A stretch of 64,000 nt of DNA from CAXBOO01 sp963977425 (GCA_963977425.1 CAXBOO010000003.1:124001-188000); one strand, 5' to 3'; counted from the first letter of the stretch, positions 26,434-36,158 are shown. The notes: a model not told the origin generated them from the sequence alone. Numbers and translations are program-made.

Positions 26434-28614
26434 CTATTGAACTACGAGGCGTTTTGGTGTAAATCCATTGGTTTTTAAGATATATACACCTTTTGCATTG
26501 GGAACATTAAAAGTTGATCCTATATGGCTTGAAATGAGCTTTCCTTCTAAACTAAAAACTTTAAAGTCTTGAAATTCATTGAATCCACTAATCGTTACTT
26601 TTTGACCGCTAATTACAGGGTTAGGAGAGATGTGAAATTCCTTTAAATTCCCTTCATTTATGCCACTTGCTGTAATGCAAATTGTTTCAACTTGTTCTTC
26701 AGGATCACCCAGTATGTTAGTTGGGCCATCGTACCCATTCGCTATTACAGTGCCATTTGCATATCGCAATTCAAAGGATCCGTCGCCATAATCACAACAC
26801 ATTCCGTCACCATAGCTGTCCTTAAACTTAAGAACATAACACTCAGTTTCAAGACAAAATTCTTTTTCATAGGTAGTTCCTTCCTTATCGTTAGGATAAG
26901 GTCCTCCACTGGCTACAACATCACCATTTTGATTGAAAATATCCCAAGAGTTTTCAGAACCATAATCATCTACAGTAACACTCATTACAATAGTTTGCGC
27001 CCCATCTAATACTTCAGATTTCACATAACCCGTATTGTTTTTTAAATATGCATCGTTGGCGGTGTTTAACTGTATTGTAAAATGGGCATCGCCACTTGGT
27101 AATAGTCTTTCTTCAAACGTATATTGAAAACTTTCGCCAGGTTGTAAAGTTTTGATGTTTTCAACAGGAACCCAACTCGTTTGACCTGCAACTGCGATAT
27201 TAAGAGAGTAACCTCCAACACTATTTTTCCCTACGTTTTTAACCAAAATTTGAGGACTGTAGAGTCCGTCGCAACTAACGCTTGGAATATTGTAAATATG
27301 ACGAATGGCCAAATCAGTATTAGGTAAGGATTGGTAAGGATAATCTCTACCATCTATGGTGTCGTAATTACCTTGATTAGGATCAAGCCAAGGGCTTAAG
27401 GTTAAGTTCCAATCATCGTTTAATTGAAAACCAACATCCATTCTACCAAAATAATCAGATGCATTCAAGTTATTGCAAGAGGCCTCACCGCCAACAAGTG
27501 TTCCTACTATTTGCCCTTCATCGTTCATTAAAGATGAGCCTGATGAACCACCCTCAGTTGTACCTTCTTCCCATTTATCTATTTTCCAAACATAGGGAGG
27601 TGCATTGCTTTCAAGATATGTAGTTGCTGTAACAGCATTATTGTTCAACGAAAAACGTTTTAAAGCACCATTGGGATGATGATAAACATGCTGTCTAGAT
27701 GAAGGAGCTTCTTTTTTATCCCATCCAGCAAAGTGCACGGAATCGTTCGGACCCAAATCTTCACGAAGAAGGAGTAAAGCAAAATCGCTTTTAGCATTTT
27801 GAGCTACAACATCGGCACCACGAAGACTGATTTTTTTGTTGTTGCTTAAATTACTGGATGCACAACTTTTTGCTTCATAATTGAATGCAAAAGTCCAATC
27901 CGACAAGTCTGAGGCGCCACCTAAACAGTGTTGTGCAGTAATGATATATGGAGTAAAATCACGAGATGTATTGTTAACCAATGTACCAGTACAAAAACCA
28001 GAACCATTAACCGATATGATGACGGTACTTTTTTGAGCTTTTCTGTAATTATTTGCTTCATCACAAACCGAGGCTATATTGCAAGCTCCATCTTTCAAGG
28101 CATTATTGAACGATGCATTGATTTCGGATACTTTAAACTTCAAATTATCCTCATCACCTGACGGTAATTCAAAATGAAGAGTCAAATTATCTGTAAGAAT
28201 AGGGAAGTGCGCAAAGCGTAGATTGTTAATGTTTTTTGCTGAGTATGGCCCTTCAAACCCTACATCAGTTTTTAAAAACAAGAGCGTCTGTTCTGGAAAT
28301 TGAACATCTGTTAGAAGTACATTGATACTAGTAGATTTTTCAATAGCTAAAGCTATAGTGCCAACCATTACACCATTAACATTTGTCCATTGCACATCGG
28401 ATTCAGTTAAATTGCTTAAGTAAGTTTTTGCAGCAATGTACGGTCCTAAGTCATTTTTAGGATTTTCTATTTTGGGTGTTAGAAAAAGGGATTCATCTAA
28501 TGAAATTTCAAATGATTTAATATCGGTTTGAATTGGAATTCCTTCTGTATAAATTCTTTGCGACAACATAGTAATGCTGACACTTAGAAGCAATATGGTG
28601 ATTAGATTTTTCAT
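26434..28614 (-). CDS. Secreted lysyl-endopeptidase-like serine protease with T9SS type A tail
   Basis: 726 residues with an N-terminal signal segment ending near LSQR and an N-terminal prosequence (about 20-165). The trypsin-like domain has His229 (TAQHC), Asp277 (SDFALLLL) and Ser358 (GGSSGSSL), in a context closest to Lys-C-type S1 endopeptidases: many Cys, SGFCTGTLVNN. A CARDB-like domain (about 430-540) and a beta domain with DSYGDGMCCDYGDGS follow. The last 70 residues (FHISPNPVISGQKVTI, KVFSLEGKLIS, GVYILKTNG) form a type A T9SS sorting domain. It sits 1 base after uvrB on the same strand, though the functional link is weak. Nutritional proteolysis is likely. Confidence 0.9.
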   Translation of the reverse strand: MKNLITILLLSVSITMLSQRIYTEGIPIQTDIKSFEISLDESLFLTPKIENPKNDLGPYIAAKTYLSNLTESDVQWTNVNGVMVGTIALAIEKSTSINVLLTDVQFPEQTLLFLKTDVGFEGPYSAKNINNLRFAHFPILTDNLTLHFELPSGDEDNLKFKVSEINASFNNALKDGACNIASVCDEANNYRKAQKSTVIISVNGSGFCTGTLVNNTSRDFTPYIITAQHCLGGASDLSDWTFAFNYEAKSCASSNLSNNKKISLRGADVVAQNAKSDFALLLLREDLGPNDSVHFAGWDKKEAPSSRQHVYHHPNGALKRFSLNNNAVTATTYLESNAPPYVWKIDKWEEGTTEGGSSGSSLMNDEGQIVGTLVGGEASCNNLNASDYFGRMDVGFQLNDDWNLTLSPWLDPNQGNYDTIDGRDYPYQSLPNTDLAIRHIYNIPSVSCDGLYSPQILVKNVGKNSVGGYSLNIAVAGQTSWVPVENIKTLQPGESFQYTFEERLLPSGDAHFTIQLNTANDAYLKNNTGYVKSEVLDGAQTIVMSVTVDDYGSENSWDIFNQNGDVVASGGPYPNDKEGTTYEKEFCLETECYVLKFKDSYGDGMCCDYGDGSFELRYANGTVIANGYDGPTNILGDPEEQVETICITASGINEGNLKEFHISPNPVISGQKVTISGFNEFQDFKVFSLEGKLISSHIGSTFNVPNAKGVYILKTNGFTPKRLVVQ

Positions 28615-28615
28615 T

Positions 28616-30622
28616 CTAAAAATGTTTTAATTTTTCTTCAAGCGCATACATTTGATCGCGCAGTTTGGCAGCATCTAAAAAGTCTTCTAGTTCTGCTGCT
28701 CTTGCAATACGTTTGCGTAAGTCTTTAATTTTTGCTTTAATCGCATCAGGAGTTGCATATTCCATTTCAGGTTCTGCGGCCAAACTAACTTCGTTTCGCT
28801 CACTGTATTGCGTTCCACTTTTGCGGTATATGTTGCTAAGTTCGTTATTTATTGGCTTAATCAATGGTTTTGGAGCTAATCCATGATCAGCATTGTACTT
28901 GAGTTGTTTTTCTCTTCTACGATTTGTTTCATCGATGGTACGTTGCATGGAATCGGTTACTTTATCTGCGTACATTATCACGTAACCATTTACGTTACGG
29001 GCAGCTCTACCAGATGTTTGAGTAAGCGATCGAGCACTTCTTAAGAATCCTTCTTTGTCGGCATCTAAAATAGCCACCAACGATACTTCTGGTAAATCGA
29101 GACCTTCTCTAAGTAAGTTGACACCAATTAATACATCTATTTCACCCGTTCGTAGTTTTTGAAGGATATCAATACGCTCCAAAGTTTCAACATCGGAATG
29201 TATGTATGTACACTTGATGTTTAATTTCCTTAAATAGTCATCCAGCTCTTCTGCCATTCGTTTGGTTAGAGTGGTTACCAAAGTCCGTTCTTTCTTTGAG
29301 CTTCGGTCGTTAATTTCAGCTATCAAATCATCAATTTGATTTTCAGTTGGCCGCACATCAATGATAGGATCTAATAAACCCGTAGGTCGTATTACTTGAT
29401 CTATCAACACGCCTTCAGATTGTTCTAGTTCATAGTCGGCAGGGGTGGCAGAAACATAAATGACTTGATTCATCATGCTTTCAAACTCAGGAAACTGAAG
29501 AGGTCTATTATCCATTGCTGACGGCAATCTAAAGCCGTAATCAACTAGATTGACTTTTCTACTTCTATCGCCTCCATACATAGCCTTAATTTGAGGCATA
29601 GTAACATGACTTTCATCTACAACCAATAAAAAATCATCAGGGAAATAATCCAATAAACAGAAAGGTCTGTCGCCAGCGCTACGTCTATCGAAATAACGGC
29701 TATAATTCTCAATTCCAGAACAATAACCCAATTCCTTCATCATTTCAACATCGTATTCAACGCGTTCTTTCAAACGTGCTGCTTCTAGTCCTTTTTCGTT
29801 TTTAGCGAAATAATCAACCTGTGCTACCATGTCGTCCTGAATTTCTGTGATAGCTTGATTCAAAGTATCCTTACTAGTAACAAACAAATTAGCAGGGTAG
29901 ATGTTGTATGTGTCGAAAGTATTGATACGTTGACCACTCACCGGATCAATGGTCTCAATGCTTTCTATTTCATTGCCCCAAAAAATGATGCGAACGGCAT
30001 AATCAGCATACGCTAGAAAAACATCAACTGTATCGCCTTTAACTCTAAAACGCCCATTTTCCAATTCCATTTCGGTTCTTGAATAAAGACTTTCTACTAA
30101 TAGCAGTAAAAATTTATTTCGAGCAATTTGCTGCCCAACTTCAACCTTAATTACAGAGTTGTGAAATTCTTTCGGATTACCGATACCATATATACACGAT
30201 ACAGAACTCACTACAATAACGTCTGATCGACCTGATAATAGGGAGGATGTAGTAGCTAATCGGAGTTTTTCAATTTCAGCATTGATGCTCAAATCTTTTT
30301 CAATAAAAACACCTGTTGAAGGGATAAACGCTTCGGGTTGATAGTAGTCGTAATAACTAACAAAGTATTCAACTAAATTATCAGGAAAAAAATGTTTGAA
30401 CTCAGAATATAATTGGGCTGCAAGAGTTTTATTGTGAGAAAGTATAAGAGTAGGTTTATTAACCTGATTGATGACATTTGCTACTGTAAAGGTTTTTCCT
30501 GTACCTGTTGCACCCAATAATGTTTGGGCAAACTGTTTGTCATTAATTCCTTCTACTAATTGTTTTATGGCTTGCGGTTGGTCTCCTGTAGGACTGTATT
30601 CTGACTCGAGTTTGAATTTCAT
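28616..30622 (-). CDS. uvrB: Excinuclease ABC subunit B
   Basis: 668 residues, full length. UvrB receives damaged DNA from UvrA and loads UvrC in nucleotide excision repair. Visible are the start YSPTGDQPQAI, Walker A GATGTGKT (37-44), the damage-verifying beta-hairpin YYDYYQPEAF (90-99), DESHVTMPQI, SATPADYEL, the helicase motifs TSGRAARN and VNLLREGLDLPEVSL, and a C-terminal UVR domain (about 627-668, RIARAAELEDFLDAAKLRDQ) that binds UvrC. The VOC-domain gene lies 6 bases upstream and the protease gene 1 base downstream, so all three may share a transcript. Confidence 0.98.
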   Translation of the reverse strand: MKFKLESEYSPTGDQPQAIKQLVEGINDKQFAQTLLGATGTGKTFTVANVINQVNKPTLILSHNKTLAAQLYSEFKHFFPDNLVEYFVSYYDYYQPEAFIPSTGVFIEKDLSINAEIEKLRLATTSSLLSGRSDVIVVSSVSCIYGIGNPKEFHNSVIKVEVGQQIARNKFLLLLVESLYSRTEMELENGRFRVKGDTVDVFLAYADYAVRIIFWGNEIESIETIDPVSGQRINTFDTYNIYPANLFVTSKDTLNQAITEIQDDMVAQVDYFAKNEKGLEAARLKERVEYDVEMMKELGYCSGIENYSRYFDRRSAGDRPFCLLDYFPDDFLLVVDESHVTMPQIKAMYGGDRSRKVNLVDYGFRLPSAMDNRPLQFPEFESMMNQVIYVSATPADYELEQSEGVLIDQVIRPTGLLDPIIDVRPTENQIDDLIAEINDRSSKKERTLVTTLTKRMAEELDDYLRKLNIKCTYIHSDVETLERIDILQKLRTGEIDVLIGVNLLREGLDLPEVSLVAILDADKEGFLRSARSLTQTSGRAARNVNGYVIMYADKVTDSMQRTIDETNRRREKQLKYNADHGLAPKPLIKPINNELSNIYRKSGTQYSERNEVSLAAEPEMEYATPDAIKAKIKDLRKRIARAAELEDFLDAAKLRDQMYALEEKLKHF

Positions 30623-30628
30623 TTTGCC

Positions 30629-31375
30629 TTAGGCCTTAAAAAAGAATATCGTTTGGTTTTCGGCGGTTGTAATGCATACATTGTTTTCGTTTCCACCAGT
30701 TCCTGTAAATTCAGATATTCTATCTACACCTATAGCTTCTAAAGCTTGTACTTGTTCCGCTACATCCGGCGCAAAATAGGTGATTGTATTTTCTTGAAAG
30801 TCAGTGGTTTCGTGCAATCCTATAACATTTAAACCATCGCTTAAAATACACCAATTATATGGCTTATCATTTCTATATATTTCTTTAAAACCTAATTTTT
30901 GATAAAAAAGGGAATCCACATCCAATTGTTGGGTAGGGCATGCCAATTCACCAAAAGCACCCAGAATCGCGTTGGGCAAATTCTCACGTATTTTAAAACC
31001 TTCTTCTCCAAGACTCACATAATCTTGCAAATCACCTTGAGGAGGCACGGAATCAGATTTTACCAATGTAATTAGTAAATCTTGGGGAGTGAAAAAGACT
31101 TTTTCATTGGGCAGGTTCTGAACAATTTCAGCCCCCATTTTTTCTAAATCTTCCATGAGTGTACCCCAGTCTTTCATGAAATAGCTGTAACCTAAGTAAT
31201 GACTACCATTTTGATTAAGAAAAATCAACAACGAATCGTCGGTTAATTTACACCAAGGGTAAGGAGTTTGACCCATTTTGACAATCCTAAAGCCTAATTT
31301 AAGATAAAGCTCGATGGAATCTTTTAACTTAGATGTGCCGATTGTTAACTGACTACTTTCGCCCAAATACGCCAT
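30629..31375 (-). CDS. VOC (glyoxalase/bleomycin-resistance) superfamily protein, two-module
   Basis: 248 residues made of two related halves, SSQLTIGTSKLKDSIELYLKLG (about 7-28) and CPTQQLDVDSLFYQKLGF (about 146-163), each the opening beta-alpha-beta unit of a vicinal-oxygen-chelate module. The typical metal His/Glu pattern is not obvious, so enzyme activity is uncertain; a binding or resistance protein is possible. The start codon abuts the divergent gene at 31376 with no base between them (CAT then ATG). It lies 6 bases before uvrB. Confidence 0.75.
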   Translation of the reverse strand: MAYLGESSQLTIGTSKLKDSIELYLKLGFRIVKMGQTPYPWCKLTDDSLLIFLNQNGSHYLGYSYFMKDWGTLMEDLEKMGAEIVQNLPNEKVFFTPQDLLITLVKSDSVPPQGDLQDYVSLGEEGFKIRENLPNAILGAFGELACPTQQLDVDSLFYQKLGFKEIYRNDKPYNWCILSDGLNVIGLHETTDFQENTITYFAPDVAEQVQALEAIGVDRISEFTGTGGNENNVCITTAENQTIFFFKA

Positions 31376-31999
31376 ATGTTAATAAAATTTAAAAACGAGT
31401 ATACAAAAATATTTTCCATTACTCTAATCACTTTCATATTTTCTTTAATGTCTTACTCTGCCAAAGCTCAAGGCGGAAGAATAGACAAGATAAAAGACGC
31501 CCAAAACGAACTCAAAAAAATCAAATCCAATGGACTAGTAATTACCTTTCCAACCAATGCACCTTTGATAGAGAATTTACGTTCGAGAGGATTTGAAGAG
31601 AAAGCTAAAATTGAGGAACAAAAAGTGCTTTTTTACAATCTTCGTTTGATAGAGGTTTTTAAAGCTTATTCTTACGGACCTATTTATTACACACATACTT
31701 TGGATTTAGAAAACGCAAATCAAAGTGATGAATTGATAGTCAACAATTTGGATGGTAGCAAAGTGACCGTAAATCCCAATGAAGTATTGTTTTTAAACCC
31801 AAAAAAATTCACTGTAAAAAGCCAAAATTCAAGCTATAGTGGATTTGGTGTTCACGATAAAGACTTCAATTACCTAAACAAACCATTTCCGTATTTTATA
31901 TTCAAACGAGATGGCCTTATTCTATTTCAAAAAACAGAAGAGCAAATGGTTCAAATCCTTCAAAATAAATTTTTAAAATTGGAGAACGTTACGTTTTAA
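31376..31999 (+). CDS. Exported hypothetical protein
   Basis: 207 residues with a signal peptide (FSITLITFIFSLMSYSAKAQ). The mature part begins with charged helix (GRIDKIKDAQNELKKIKS) and then the phrase LVITFPTNAPLIENLRSRGFEEKAKI, followed by beta-rich sequence. It matches no family I recognise. It starts exactly next to the divergent VOC gene, so its promoter must lie inside that gene. Four bases (three between codons) separate its stop from the SRPBCC gene, suggesting co-transcription. Function unknown. Confidence 0.65.
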   Translation: MLIKFKNEYTKIFSITLITFIFSLMSYSAKAQGGRIDKIKDAQNELKKIKSNGLVITFPTNAPLIENLRSRGFEEKAKIEEQKVLFYNLRLIEVFKAYSYGPIYYTHTLDLENANQSDELIVNNLDGSKVTVNPNEVLFLNPKKFTVKSQNSSYSGFGVHDKDFNYLNKPFPYFIFKRDGLILFQKTEEQMVQILQNKFLKLENVTF

Positions 32000-32002
32000 T
32001 TT

Positions 32003-32434
32003 TTGCCCTGTATATACCTGAAAACTACAATTGAGGCTCCTATAGAATTGGTTTTTGATTTGAGTAGGAGTGTTGATGCACATTTGCAGTCGACATCTCA
32101 AACGAATGAAAAAGTGATTTCAGGTAAGAAACACGGTTTACTTCATTTAAACGATACCATAACCTGGAGAGCAAAACATCTAGGTATATACCAAAATCTT
32201 ACTGTTAAGATCACCCAAATGAATGTTCCAAATTCATTTATAGATGAAATGCAAAAAGGAGCTTTTAAACAGTTTATACATGTTCATCGTTTTGAACGCT
32301 TGGGTGAGAAAACAGTTATGTATGATGAATTTCAATTTACCTCACCAATGGGGTGGATAGGTAAACTTATAGACCAACTCTTCTTGAAAAGGTACATGCG
32401 AGAGTTTCTAATTCTCCGCAACAATCATATTTAG
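32003..32434 (+). CDS. SRPBCC (START-like) ligand-binding protein with TTG start
   Basis: 143 residues. The opening IYLKTTIEAPIELVFDLSRSVDAH and the ending MGWIGKLIDQLFLKRYMREFLILRN are hallmarks of SRPBCC-fold proteins in which a hydrophobic pocket binds a lipid or aromatic ligand. No ATG exists upstream; the TTG at 32003 gives MPCIYLKTTIEAPIE, which lines up with the family's usual MPxIxLxTxIxAPIE start. Ligand unknown. It follows the exported hypothetical gene after three bases. Confidence 0.82.
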   Translation: MPCIYLKTTIEAPIELVFDLSRSVDAHLQSTSQTNEKVISGKKHGLLHLNDTITWRAKHLGIYQNLTVKITQMNVPNSFIDEMQKGAFKQFIHVHRFERLGEKTVMYDEFQFTSPMGWIGKLIDQLFLKRYMREFLILRNNHI

Positions 32435-32447
32435 GCCAAAGCTGAAC

Positions 32448-32482
32448 AAAAAAAAAGCGCTTAAGATATACCCAAGCGCTTT
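32448..32482 (-). terminator. Intrinsic terminator of the TlpA-like gene (possibly bidirectional)
   Basis: AAAGCGCTT and AAGCGCTTT pair perfectly around an 11-base loop. Nine T follow on the minus strand, the strong direction; on the plus strand the T run is weak. Confidence 0.85.
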
Positions 32483-32503
32483 AGAAATTTCATTGTGAAA
32501 ACA

Positions 32504-33961
32504 TTAGCCATGCCCGTGACCATCATCAGAGTCATGGTCGTCATCGCTTTTTTCAATACCAAAGTCTAAATCTGGTAAATTCAATTTAGATTTTAATATA
32601 TCGCCAGCTTGTTCTACGCCTATTTGTTTTGCAATAATTTTTTTGTCTTTATCCAGAATGTACACTTTAGGTGTAGCAAATACATCGTAAGTCGTTCTAA
32701 ATGCTTGAGGACGTTCAGGTGTATCTGAAACATTGATCCAGTTTAGATCATGTTTTTCAACAAACTTTTTCCAATCATCATTTTCTAATTCACTGCTGAT
32801 GGCATATACTTCAACACCATGCGATTTAAGTTTGTCGTAAATCTTTTTCAATTTTGGCGTTGCTTTTTTACAGTGACCACAACCCGCAGCCCAAATGTAA
32901 AGTATGGTGTACTCTGCATTTACTCCATAAAGAGAAACTACTTTTTTCTCGGTTGTATCAACTAAGTTAAGTGCAGGTGCTTTTTTTCCAATCGTTAAAG
33001 GTTCCCATGAAGTGGCTTTTTCCGAAATCTTTTTGATTGTTTCTTCATCTGCCCAATAAGCTTTCCCTTTTTTGTAGTATTCTAACCCCATGTGAACAAA
33101 TACGGCGTCCATTCCCATTATTTGAGATTTACTGTATTTATTGATGGTATGGTTAACAGTGTATTTAAACAAGTCGCCTTTAGGATCCATTTTAGCCACC
33201 AATTGATCGATGTAATAACTGATGGTATCTGGATGTTGTAGTAGAACCTTATCAAGGTACTTTTCCAATTTATTGTGGTAAGAAGCACAACGTACTAAGG
33301 CTTCGTTACGAAGATTGTCTTCAGCCCAAAAATTGTTGCGGTAGTAGTAATATTGCCATGTAGAGTCTATTGAACCATCTTCATTTTTAGGTGGATCAGG
33401 CACAACCATGTCCGTACTTAAGTTGATGATCTGAGCAATGAGTGTTTGCTTATTGTCGGTAACCACCTTACGTTGATAGTCTTTTACATCTTTATCGATA
33501 TCGATAATTTGTTGACGGATTTCTTCTTTTTTCTTTTCACTCTCTTCGCTTTCATATAGATTCTTTAAAGGCTCTATATCTTGCTTACGGTCATTTAAAT
33601 ACTGTATATAATCGTAGTATATTTTATTCTCGATAGAGGACTCAACCACCATATTTCCAACAATATCAGATGTATCTGATTTCATTTTTATGTGCGGCTC
33701 ATTGATTACGATTTCAAAGAATGTTTTGCCAGGAAATACAACGGCAAATTTTCCAGGCATGATTTCTCTTTTCTTTTTAAAAGTGAATTTGCCATTGGTA
33801 GCGTATGCAGTGTCGCTATAATAAAGTTGTTTCCCAAAATAGTTGGCTAAATACACCGTATCGGTAGAGCCTTTAATATCAAATTCAAAATTATATCCCA
33901 AAATTTGAGATTGACCATAGAAGGATAGTGCCAAAGCACAAATGCATAGTATTTGACGCAT
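32504..33961 (-). CDS. Thioredoxin-like (TlpA/DUF4369) exported protein with His/Asp-rich tail
   Basis: 485 residues from the ATG at 33961 (MRQILCICALAL), a signal peptide; the upstream in-frame TTG overlaps the promoter element. An N-terminal DUF4369-like beta domain (about 25-120, SQILGYNFEFDIKGSTDTVYLANYFG) precedes helical sequence and a C-terminal thioredoxin domain (about 330-465) with the redox pair in WAAGCGHCKK. The tail, EKSDDDHDSDDGHGHG, is rich in His and Asp and could bind metal. Such proteins reduce or shuffle disulfides, for example in cytochrome maturation, in the periplasm. A -7 promoter element lies at 33977-33984. Substrate unknown. Confidence 0.87.
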   Translation of the reverse strand: MRQILCICALALSFYGQSQILGYNFEFDIKGSTDTVYLANYFGKQLYYSDTAYATNGKFTFKKKREIMPGKFAVVFPGKTFFEIVINEPHIKMKSDTSDIVGNMVVESSIENKIYYDYIQYLNDRKQDIEPLKNLYESEESEKKKEEIRQQIIDIDKDVKDYQRKVVTDNKQTLIAQIINLSTDMVVPDPPKNEDGSIDSTWQYYYYRNNFWAEDNLRNEALVRCASYHNKLEKYLDKVLLQHPDTISYYIDQLVAKMDPKGDLFKYTVNHTINKYSKSQIMGMDAVFVHMGLEYYKKGKAYWADEETIKKISEKATSWEPLTIGKKAPALNLVDTTEKKVVSLYGVNAEYTILYIWAAGCGHCKKATPKLKKIYDKLKSHGVEVYAISSELENDDWKKFVEKHDLNWINVSDTPERPQAFRTTYDVFATPKVYILDKDKKIIAKQIGVEQAGDILKSKLNLPDLDFGIEKSDDDHDSDDGHGHG

Positions 33962-33976
33962 ATAGTAGTGTTTGTT

Positions 33977-33984
33977 CAAAAATA
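33977..33984 (-). promoter_or_regulatory. Candidate -7 promoter element of the TlpA-like gene
   Basis: On the minus strand TATTTTTG matches TAnnTTTG exactly, 15 bases before the ATG. No clear -33 TTG is seen at the right distance. Confidence 0.45.
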
Positions 33985-34021
33985 ATCTTTTACTCGATTA
34001 TCTTGAGATTGAGATGATTCT

Positions 34022-35614
34022 TTAACTTAATTTAAATTCAGAAGTAGTGTGGAAGTTGATTTCAGGATAGTTGCCTCTTTCTACATTCAAAATCCATTCG
34101 CTTTGAGCCATAAAAACATCTAAACCATCCTTATCTTCAGCAATAAAATTTTGCTTAATACGCTTAAACTCAGCTAATTTCTCTTTGTTGTCAGATGTAA
34201 ACCAACAAGCTTTGAAAAAGTTCTGAGGGACAAAGTCACATTTGGCACCATATTCATGTTCCAATCGGTATTTTATTACATCAAATTGTAGTTCACCTAC
34301 AGTACCTATCACTTTTTTCGTGCCACCATACATTAAGAACAACTGCGCAACACCTTCATCCATCAATTGACGTATGCCTTTGTCTAATTGCTTGGTTTTC
34401 ATTGGGTCACGATTTACCAATTCTCTAAATATTTCAGGTGAGAACGAAGGGATTCCTTTGAAAAAGAATTCTTCACCTTCGGTAATTGTATCGCCAATTT
34501 TAAATGTTCCAGAATCGTACAAACCAACAACATCGCCAGGAAAGGCTTCTTCAACGGTGCTTTTTCTTTGAGCCATAAAGGATGCGGGGTTGGCAAACTT
34601 TATCTTCTTATTCAGTCGAGAATGATAGAAAAACTTGTTGCGCTCAAATTTCCCTGAGCATACTCTAAGAAAGGCTATTCTATCGCGGTGTTTTGGGTCT
34701 AAGTTGGCGTGTATTTTAAATACAAAGCCAGAGAATTTAGGGTTGGTAGCCTCAATAGCTCCAATAGTTGTCTCACGAGATAGAGGGGAAGGTGCAATGT
34801 TGATGAAGGTGTCCAACATTTCATTTACACCAAAGTTGTTAATAGCAGAACCAAAGAATACTGGCGCTATGTTAGCTGAGTGATACTCTTCTGAATCAAA
34901 CTCATTGTAGACACCATTAATAAGCTCTACATCTTCACGAAGTTTTGCGGCATACGAAGCACCTATGATCTCATCTAATATTGGATCATCAACATCGTTT
35001 ACAGTTGTAATATCATCCGAAATCTTCGTCTTGTTTACAGAGTACAATAGCAACGACTTGTTTACAAGATTGTAAACGCCTTTAAAATCTTCACCGATAC
35101 CTATAGGCCAAGTAAGTGGACGCGTATTGATTTTGAGTTTCTCTTCTAACTCATCGAGTAAATCAAAAGGGTCTTGACCAGGTCTATCCATTTTATTGAT
35201 GAATACAATAACAGGGGTGTTACGCATTCTACAAACCCTCATAAGGTTCTCCGTCTGCTCTTCTACACCTTTAACGCAGTCAATTACCAACACAACACTA
35301 TCGACAGCTGTAAGCGTACGGTAAGTATCCTCAGCAAAATCTTTGTGACCAGGAGTATCCAACAAGTTGATGAGCATGTCTTTGTACTCAAAACCCATAA
35401 CAGAGGTAGCTACAGAGATTCCTCTTTGACGCTCAATTTCCATAAAATCGGAAGTTGCCGTCTTTTTAATTTTATTTGATTTTACCGCCCCTGCGACTTG
35501 TATGGCGCCACCAAACAAGAGCAACTTCTCTGTTAATGTGGTTTTACCAGCATCGGGGTGACTAATAATGGCAAAGGTTTTTCGCCTTTTAATTTCTTGC
35601 TGTAAATCAGACAT
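34022..35614 (-). CDS. prfC: Peptide chain release factor 3
   Basis: 530 residues from the ATG at 35614 (MSDLQQEIKRRKTFAIISH), almost the length of the E. coli protein; a longer reading from a TTG would add a spurious leader. RF3 is a GTPase that recycles RF1/RF2 from ribosomes after termination. The G1 loop SHPDAGKTT (18-26), the switch region RQRGISVATS, DTPGHKDF (G3) and NKMDRPG (G4) are all clear, followed by domain II and the RF3 C-terminal domain. It lies 25 bases after the XRE regulator gene on the same strand. Confidence 0.96.
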   Translation of the reverse strand: MSDLQQEIKRRKTFAIISHPDAGKTTLTEKLLLFGGAIQVAGAVKSNKIKKTATSDFMEIERQRGISVATSVMGFEYKDMLINLLDTPGHKDFAEDTYRTLTAVDSVVLVIDCVKGVEEQTENLMRVCRMRNTPVIVFINKMDRPGQDPFDLLDELEEKLKINTRPLTWPIGIGEDFKGVYNLVNKSLLLYSVNKTKISDDITTVNDVDDPILDEIIGASYAAKLREDVELINGVYNEFDSEEYHSANIAPVFFGSAINNFGVNEMLDTFINIAPSPLSRETTIGAIEATNPKFSGFVFKIHANLDPKHRDRIAFLRVCSGKFERNKFFYHSRLNKKIKFANPASFMAQRKSTVEEAFPGDVVGLYDSGTFKIGDTITEGEEFFFKGIPSFSPEIFRELVNRDPMKTKQLDKGIRQLMDEGVAQLFLMYGGTKKVIGTVGELQFDVIKYRLEHEYGAKCDFVPQNFFKACWFTSDNKEKLAEFKRIKQNFIAEDKDGLDVFMAQSEWILNVERGNYPEINFHTTSEFKLS

Positions 35615-35639
35615 GCCGCGAAAATAGGAATATGCAGCT

Positions 35640-36158
35640 TTATTTGGGTGTATAAGCTGTAAAAGTACCATTTGAATAATGGTGAACAACCATAACTAGC
35701 TTAGGTTCTTCTTTGGCAGCCTGATTGTTATGCTCAAATTCATTCAATTCAGCACGCTTTAGATTTCCCTCTAATTTTTGTGATTCATTGATTTTGCGAT
35801 CTGAAATATTACTTATGTAAACTTCTTTTGAATCGATTGATTGAGTATCTTTTGTTGAAGGAGTAGGAGGTGTGTCTGCTATTGGCAGTATTGTTTCGAA
35901 TAAGTTAGTATTATCTTTACGATCTACAGACCCTTGATTAACGCTATCGGATCTTAAAACTGGTAGTTTACCTAGAATCAGATAATCAGGATTTACATTT
36001 GGAAACTCACTAAGAAAACTAGATATAAAGTCAAAGCTAGGCTTATTTCTACCACTCAAAAGATGACTAAACGTACTACGTTGTACATTGAGTTTAACTG
36101 ACATATCAGCTGGTGACATCTGTAACAACTCCAGTAATTTCTTGATGCGCTCATTCAT
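35640..36158 (-). CDS. XRE-family DNA-binding regulator
   Basis: 172 residues from the ATG at 36158 (MNERIKKLLELLQ); the GTG upstream would place the start inside the promoter. Residues about 10-45 form a helix-turn-helix (SPADMSVKLNVQRSTFSHLLSGRNKPS) of XRE type. The rest is low-complexity and polar, ending in a beta-like tail (PKLVMVVHHYSNGTFTAYTP), so no sensor domain is recognisable. A perfect inverted repeat overlaps its start codon and -7 box, which suggests autorepression. It precedes prfC by 25 bases. Targets are unknown. Confidence 0.82.
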   Translation of the reverse strand: MNERIKKLLELLQMSPADMSVKLNVQRSTFSHLLSGRNKPSFDFISSFLSEFPNVNPDYLILGKLPVLRSDSVNQGSVDRKDNTNLFETILPIADTPPTPSTKDTQSIDSKEVYISNISDRKINESQKLEGNLKRAELNEFEHNNQAAKEEPKLVMVVHHYSNGTFTAYTPK

